From positions 213,700-277,699 of the forward strand of contig NZ_QUEE01000007.1 in the NCBI RefSeq assembly GCF_003477885.1: a stretch of 64,000 nucleotides of DNA. The letters run 5' to 3'. Source of the DNA: Lachnotalea sp. AF33-28 (GTDB lineage: Bacteria; Bacillota; Clostridia; Lachnospirales; Lachnospiraceae). The notes under the pieces are model-generated. The model was not told the origin of the DNA and ran no database searches. It worked only from the letters and a program-made list of their open reading frames with translations. Positions 60,056-64,000 of the stretch are shown here, piece by piece (position 1 is the stretch's first letter; every line of letters begins with the position of its first letter). A program made the translations under genes and the position numbers.

Positions 60056-61810
60056 ATGTCTGTGGAAGTGATAAAGGAAAACATAAATGCGCTCTGCCGG
60101 CTGCTTAAGGACGATCTGCCGCCGGTCAGGAATGCCGCAGGTTCCTGTATGGATCAGTTGGTTTCGATGAGGGACGGCAAGAGACTGATGACCAGAGTTC
60201 TGCTGCCGGAAGGAAAGGGGCCCTGGCCGGTGATTCTAGTCAGAAATCCTTATAATAAAGTGAATGACGACAATGCAATGGGACATCCGCTGTTTGCATT
60301 TGTAAACTACGGTTATGCCCTTGTGTATCAGCAGATCAGAGGTCTGTACGATTCGGAGGGTGACTGGTACGCCTTTGAAAATGAGAGGGAGGATGGGCTG
60401 GATACCGTCGAATGGATAAAGGAGCAGCCTTGGTGCGCCGGGAAGATCGGAACCTATGGAAGTTCCTATCTGGCACATGTGCAGTGGTGCATGGCGGACG
60501 CGCTGCCAGCAGAGGTAAAAGCCATGTATCTGTCTGATTTCGGAGGCGAGCCTTATGAGCTCTTCTATGAAAACGGCATGTTTAAACTGGGCATATGGAA
60601 TCTCTGGGCTGCTCAGATGATGAGCCCTGAAGGCAAAGAGGAAGTGGGGCAGCCGGATGTGGACGCTTTTTTTGAGAGCCTGAAGGTAAAGCCTCCCATT
60701 GACATGGACATCCGGATAAAAGGAAAATACTGCGAGTATTACCGCAACTGGGTGACCAGCCCGTCACCGGACAGCCTGTACTGGAAACGCGGCTTTTGGG
60801 GGCGTTACGGGGAAATTGTGAACAGTGTCAGGACACCGGTATTATTTCAGGCCGGCTGGTTTGACATTTTCCTGGAATCTGAACTTCGGACATTTTTTCA
60901 TCTGCCCGACAGCATACGAAAAAAAAGCCGCCTCATCATCGGTCCCTGGCACCACGGCAATCAATGCGGCGGCGACCTGTCCTATAAAAAGGAAGGCGCA
61001 ATGGGGACACTTCAGATGAAGGCGGCTCTGGAATGGTTCGATCATTATCTGATGGATATGCCCTACCCGAGAAAGCTGGGCGCTGTCGAGGCATATAAGA
61101 TCGGAGCGGATGAGTGGTGTCTGTGGGATAAAGAGCAGACGAAGGAGCAGGAATTATTTCTGGATATAAATCCGGCGGGCGCGACTGAAAACAGCACTGG
61201 CGCGCTGCAGCTTTATCCTCCCCGGAATGCGGAAATGTTCGGGTACCTCTATGACCCGGATCATCCCGTGTCCTTTAAAGGCGGAAATTGGCTTCTCAAT
61301 TTTGAAGACCCGGGCAAATCCCCCGCCTGCAGCTGCAGACAGGAAATGCCGTGCCGGCGGCAGGATGTGCTGACATTTCTGTCGGAACCGCTGAAACAGG
61401 CCATATGTATCAAAGGAAGACCTTCTTTTTCATTTTACGTCTGCACGGATGTCCCCAATACGGCTTTTACAGTGAGACTGTCCGAACAGACTGCGGATAA
61501 TACGGCGTATAACATAAGAGACGGAGCGGCCGATCTGCTGTGCTGCGGCAGCCGTATGGATAACGGAGATTATCATCTGAAGTTTACCGCTTCGGAAGTA
61601 TATTGGGAACTTAAGGCAGGATCGCGCATTAGGCTGGATATTTCTTCCTCCAATTATCCGGGGTATCATCTGCATCCGAATCTGCCGGGTACCTGGTCGG
61701 TACAGGCTGCGGCATGTCCGGCGAATCAGACCGTATATAGCGGCGGGGACCGGGCTTCGAGCATAGTGCTGCCTATCGCATGCCCCTGCGCGGGAACGGA
61801 TCAGGGGTGA
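60056..61810 (+). CDS. CocE/NonD-family alpha/beta hydrolase (S15 X-Pro dipeptidase superfamily)
   Basis: 584 residues from ATG 60056 after GGAGGAGATACAA. The hydrolase core has VLVRNPYNKV-type ILVRNPYNKVND, the oxyanion/nucleophile region KIGTYGSSYLAHVQW with the serine in GSSY (family GxSYxG), an aspartate in AGWFDIFLESE and the histidine in IIGPWHHGNQCGG. The C-terminal 200 residues are the jelly-roll domain of CocE. Members cleave esters or X-Pro peptides. Set between a sugar importer and a glucosidase, it may remove an acyl or ester group from an imported glycoside; no signal peptide is visible, so it acts in the cytosol. Confidence 0.85.
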   Translation: MSVEVIKENINALCRLLKDDLPPVRNAAGSCMDQLVSMRDGKRLMTRVLLPEGKGPWPVILVRNPYNKVNDDNAMGHPLFAFVNYGYALVYQQIRGLYDSEGDWYAFENEREDGLDTVEWIKEQPWCAGKIGTYGSSYLAHVQWCMADALPAEVKAMYLSDFGGEPYELFYENGMFKLGIWNLWAAQMMSPEGKEEVGQPDVDAFFESLKVKPPIDMDIRIKGKYCEYYRNWVTSPSPDSLYWKRGFWGRYGEIVNSVRTPVLFQAGWFDIFLESELRTFFHLPDSIRKKSRLIIGPWHHGNQCGGDLSYKKEGAMGTLQMKAALEWFDHYLMDMPYPRKLGAVEAYKIGADEWCLWDKEQTKEQELFLDINPAGATENSTGALQLYPPRNAEMFGYLYDPDHPVSFKGGNWLLNFEDPGKSPACSCRQEMPCRRQDVLTFLSEPLKQAICIKGRPSFSFYVCTDVPNTAFTVRLSEQTADNTAYNIRDGAADLLCCGSRMDNGDYHLKFTASEVYWELKAGSRIRLDISSSNYPGYHLHPNLPGTWSVQAAACPANQTVYSGGDRASSIVLPIACPCAGTDQG

Positions 61811-61825
61811 GGAAAGGGGAAGGCG

Positions 61826-63955
61826 ATGAGAGAGGACAGAAGAATCACGGACCTGATTCGGAGCATGTCAACAGAAGAAAAAGCGGGTCAGCTGAATCTA
61901 ATGCCATATATGGACAATACGGATGAGATCCTGGAACTGATCCGGGAAGGGAAGGCTGGCGGCATACTGATCGCGGCCACGGCCCTGGCAGGCAGTGAAA
62001 TACAGACTGCACCTGCGGCAGAGATATGGAAACTGAAACAGGCGGCCCTCCATGAAAGCAGGCTGGGAATTCCTCTGCTTGTCGGAAAGGATGTGCTGCA
62101 TGGTCATCACACGGTTTTTCCGATTCCGTTAGCGATGGCGGCGGGCTGGAATCCGGAGCTTGTTCAGCGGGCGGCAGAGACTGCCGCTTTAGAAGCGGCT
62201 GCGGACGGAATTAACTGGATATTTGCGCCCATGCTGGACATAGCCAGAGATCCCCGCTGGGGCAGGATCATCGAAGGCTTTGGAGAAGATCCCTATCTGG
62301 CTTCACAATTCGCGGCCGCCTCTGTGAAAGGCTTTCAGCGTCAGGCCGGCGCCGGGAGTCCGGGGATGGCCGCGTGCGCAAAACACTTTATCGGTTATGG
62401 GGCTTCGGAAGGGGGGAGGGACTATCACTCCGCCGAGCTGTCCGACAGCACCCTGCATTCAGTTTATCTGCCTCCTTTCAGGGCAGCTGTCATGACTGGG
62501 GTTCACACTGTCATGGCTTCCTTTAATGATATCAATGGAGAGCCGGTGACCGCCAGCCGGCGTCTGCTGACCGGAGTGCTGCGGGAACAACTGGGGTTTG
62601 AAGGGATTGTGGTGAGCGACTGGGCGGCGGTGGATCAGCTAAGGCAGCAGGGGGCTGCCGCAGACAGGATGCAGGCTGCAAAGGCTGCGTTTTTAAGCGG
62701 GGTGGAGTTGGATATGTCCGACGGCTGTTTTCTGGAGTGTCTGCCCACCCTGATCCGACAGGAAAAGGAGGCGGCAGGGCGCAGCGGACTGGAACAGCGC
62801 CTGGATCAGGCGGTGTACAGGGTTTTGGAGGTTAAACAGAGGCTCGGTCTTTTTGATGAGCACGAAAGGATTCAGGTGCCGGTTTCACCTCCCTCCGGAT
62901 TGATTTCAAAGGACGGGAAAAACTGTGCTTTCCGTCTTGCATGCGAGTCCATGGTGCTGTTAAAGAACCTGGATGGGCTGCTCCCACTTAGAAAGAGCGG
63001 CGGTAAGATAGCAGTGGTCGGTCCGATGGCGGAGCTAAAAATGCATCATCTAGGCAGCTGGTCTCTCGACGGAAGGGAAGAAGATGTCATATCCATCGCA
63101 GAAGGCATTCGCAGAACTGTCAGAGAGACAGAGTTGCTGTGGCCTGCTTCGCCGCTATTGGACGATGCGCTGTCCGCAGCCCGACAGGCGGATGCCGTTG
63201 TGATCGTGCTAGGAGAGAGCAGATGGCGCACCGGTGAAGCCCAGAGCACCGCAACTATCTCCCTGTCGCCGGATCAGGAGCTGTGGATGGAATGTATTGC
63301 CGCTGTAAATAAGAATGTGATAACCGTAGTCTGTGCCGGAAGGCCTCTGATTTTGAAAAAAGCGGATCAGTATTCAAAAGCCATCTTATATGCATGGCAC
63401 AGCGGCATTCAGGCCGGTATGGCAGCGGCAGCGATTCTGTTTGGTGAGGTAAATCCCAGCGGGAGATTGCCGGTAACATTTCCACGTAACGCAGGTCAGA
63501 TCCCCATCTACTACAATCACCGCAGTCCGGCCAGGTCAATTGACGGGTACTATGGAGGATCGGAATATTGCGCATATCAGGATGAATCCGGGGCGCCCAT
63601 GTATCCGTTCGGATATGGACTTAGTTACTCCGAGTTTATTTATTACGGGCTGGAGATAAAAAAAGAAGGTCCTTATGTCCGTGTGAGCATCTGGGTGGAA
63701 AACAGGAGTGAAACGGCCGGGTTTGAAGTTGTTCAGTGTTATGTGAAAGGAACAGGAGGTACGGGGCGGTGCAGTGTAAGTCGCCGGCTGGTGGATTTCC
63801 GTAAGGTGTGGATCGAGGGATGGGAGAAGAAACAGGTGGTGTTTGAGTGGGGGGAGGAGACGGTGAAGGAGTGGGAGGTTGAGAGGAAATGCCTGGTGGG
63901 GTGCGGAGGGGATTGTTTGACGTTGGAGATGGGGGAGATGGTGGTGGAGAGGTGA
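61826..63955 (+). CDS. GH3 beta-glucosidase-type hydrolase
   Basis: 709 residues, no signal peptide. GH3 N-terminal barrel: PLLVGKDVLHGHHTVFPIPL, the RGRPWGR-like DPRWGRIIEGFGEDPYLAS, AACAKHFIGYGASEGGRDY, and the nucleophile aspartate in GIVVSDWAAVDQL. The second domain has VVIVLGESRWRTGEAQSTA (acid/base region), GEVNPSGRLPVTFPRNAGQIP and YPFGYGLSYSEF, followed by a fibronectin-III-like end. It cleaves beta-linked glucosides or xylosides in the cytosol. The last 180 bases are strikingly G-rich and the C-terminal residues look less conserved than expected. It is the last gene seen of the operon. Confidence 0.92.
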   Translation: MREDRRITDLIRSMSTEEKAGQLNLMPYMDNTDEILELIREGKAGGILIAATALAGSEIQTAPAAEIWKLKQAALHESRLGIPLLVGKDVLHGHHTVFPIPLAMAAGWNPELVQRAAETAALEAAADGINWIFAPMLDIARDPRWGRIIEGFGEDPYLASQFAAASVKGFQRQAGAGSPGMAACAKHFIGYGASEGGRDYHSAELSDSTLHSVYLPPFRAAVMTGVHTVMASFNDINGEPVTASRRLLTGVLREQLGFEGIVVSDWAAVDQLRQQGAAADRMQAAKAAFLSGVELDMSDGCFLECLPTLIRQEKEAAGRSGLEQRLDQAVYRVLEVKQRLGLFDEHERIQVPVSPPSGLISKDGKNCAFRLACESMVLLKNLDGLLPLRKSGGKIAVVGPMAELKMHHLGSWSLDGREEDVISIAEGIRRTVRETELLWPASPLLDDALSAARQADAVVIVLGESRWRTGEAQSTATISLSPDQELWMECIAAVNKNVITVVCAGRPLILKKADQYSKAILYAWHSGIQAGMAAAAILFGEVNPSGRLPVTFPRNAGQIPIYYNHRSPARSIDGYYGGSEYCAYQDESGAPMYPFGYGLSYSEFIYYGLEIKKEGPYVRVSIWVENRSETAGFEVVQCYVKGTGGTGRCSVSRRLVDFRKVWIEGWEKKQVVFEWGEETVKEWEVERKCLVGCGGDCLTLEMGEMVVER

Positions 63956-64000
63956 ATTTGGGATAATGATGGACATTGTTAGTTAACAATATACGGATAT

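Overview
The window looks like chromosomal DNA of a Gram-positive anaerobe of the Clostridia, most likely a gut Lachnospiraceae-type bacterium. This is inferred from gene content: a Firmicutes-style Pel locus, mannose-family PTS genes, YesM/YesN-type two-component control of an ABC importer that lacks its own ATPase, class II GalT, and strong AGGAGG ribosome binding sites. No genus can be assigned. I saw no rRNA, tRNA, CRISPR array, transposase or phage gene.

Layout. 1-14.3 kb is one long plus-strand exopolysaccharide operon that enters from the left edge: a probable PelE-like fragment, a GT-C-like membrane protein, a dolichol-phosphate-mannose-synthase-like GT2, a DUF2194-like protein, PelF, PelG, a second flippase, a TagF-like polyol-phosphate transferase, two GT2 enzymes and a DUF4874/DUF4832 protein. 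14.4-16.5 kb holds a MerR regulator and a DapB-like dehydrogenase whose promoter has the long spacer typical of MerR targets. 16.7-25 kb is a mixed housekeeping stretch (HEAT protein, membrane protein, GT28-like protein, YgjP peptidase-like protein, DUF2804, nucleotidyltransferase, RfbC, ABC-F). 25.2-27.9 kb is a zinc/cadmium/lead efflux operon (SmtB-type repressor, free HMA protein, P-type ATPase).

28.5-35.3 kb is a sugar module: ROK regulator divergent from DUF4867, a fucose/arabinose-isomerase-like enzyme and xylulokinase, then a regulator with two GntR DNA-binding domains. 35.5-38.3 kb has an EAL phosphodiesterase with a degenerate GGDEF domain and a beta-lactamase-like lipoprotein. 38.6-42.3 kb is ArsR-like regulator, galE and galT. 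43.3-51 kb is the most unusual operon: GntR repressor, two amidohydrolases, PTS IIB-IIC-IID, an eIF2B-like protein, a BtpA/SgcQ protein and an MFS transporter, a catabolic set I do not recognise as a described pathway. 51.7-53.2 kb is a SatD/DUF3307 pair. 53.5-64 kb is a glycoside-uptake locus: YesM-like kinase, YesN-like regulator, lipoprotein, two permeases, a CocE-type hydrolase and a GH3 enzyme.

Repeats. A palindromic element of about 200 bp occurs three times (38.3, 42.9, 53.2 kb) with compensatory changes in its stems, and a remnant of its end lies at 22.1 kb. A second GC-rich hairpin repeat of about 70-95 bp occurs at 22.4, 32.2 and 51.6 kb. A local hairpin-rich direct repeat lies at 35.3-35.5 kb. 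Functions below are assigned from sequence motifs and family knowledge only; no database search was run.
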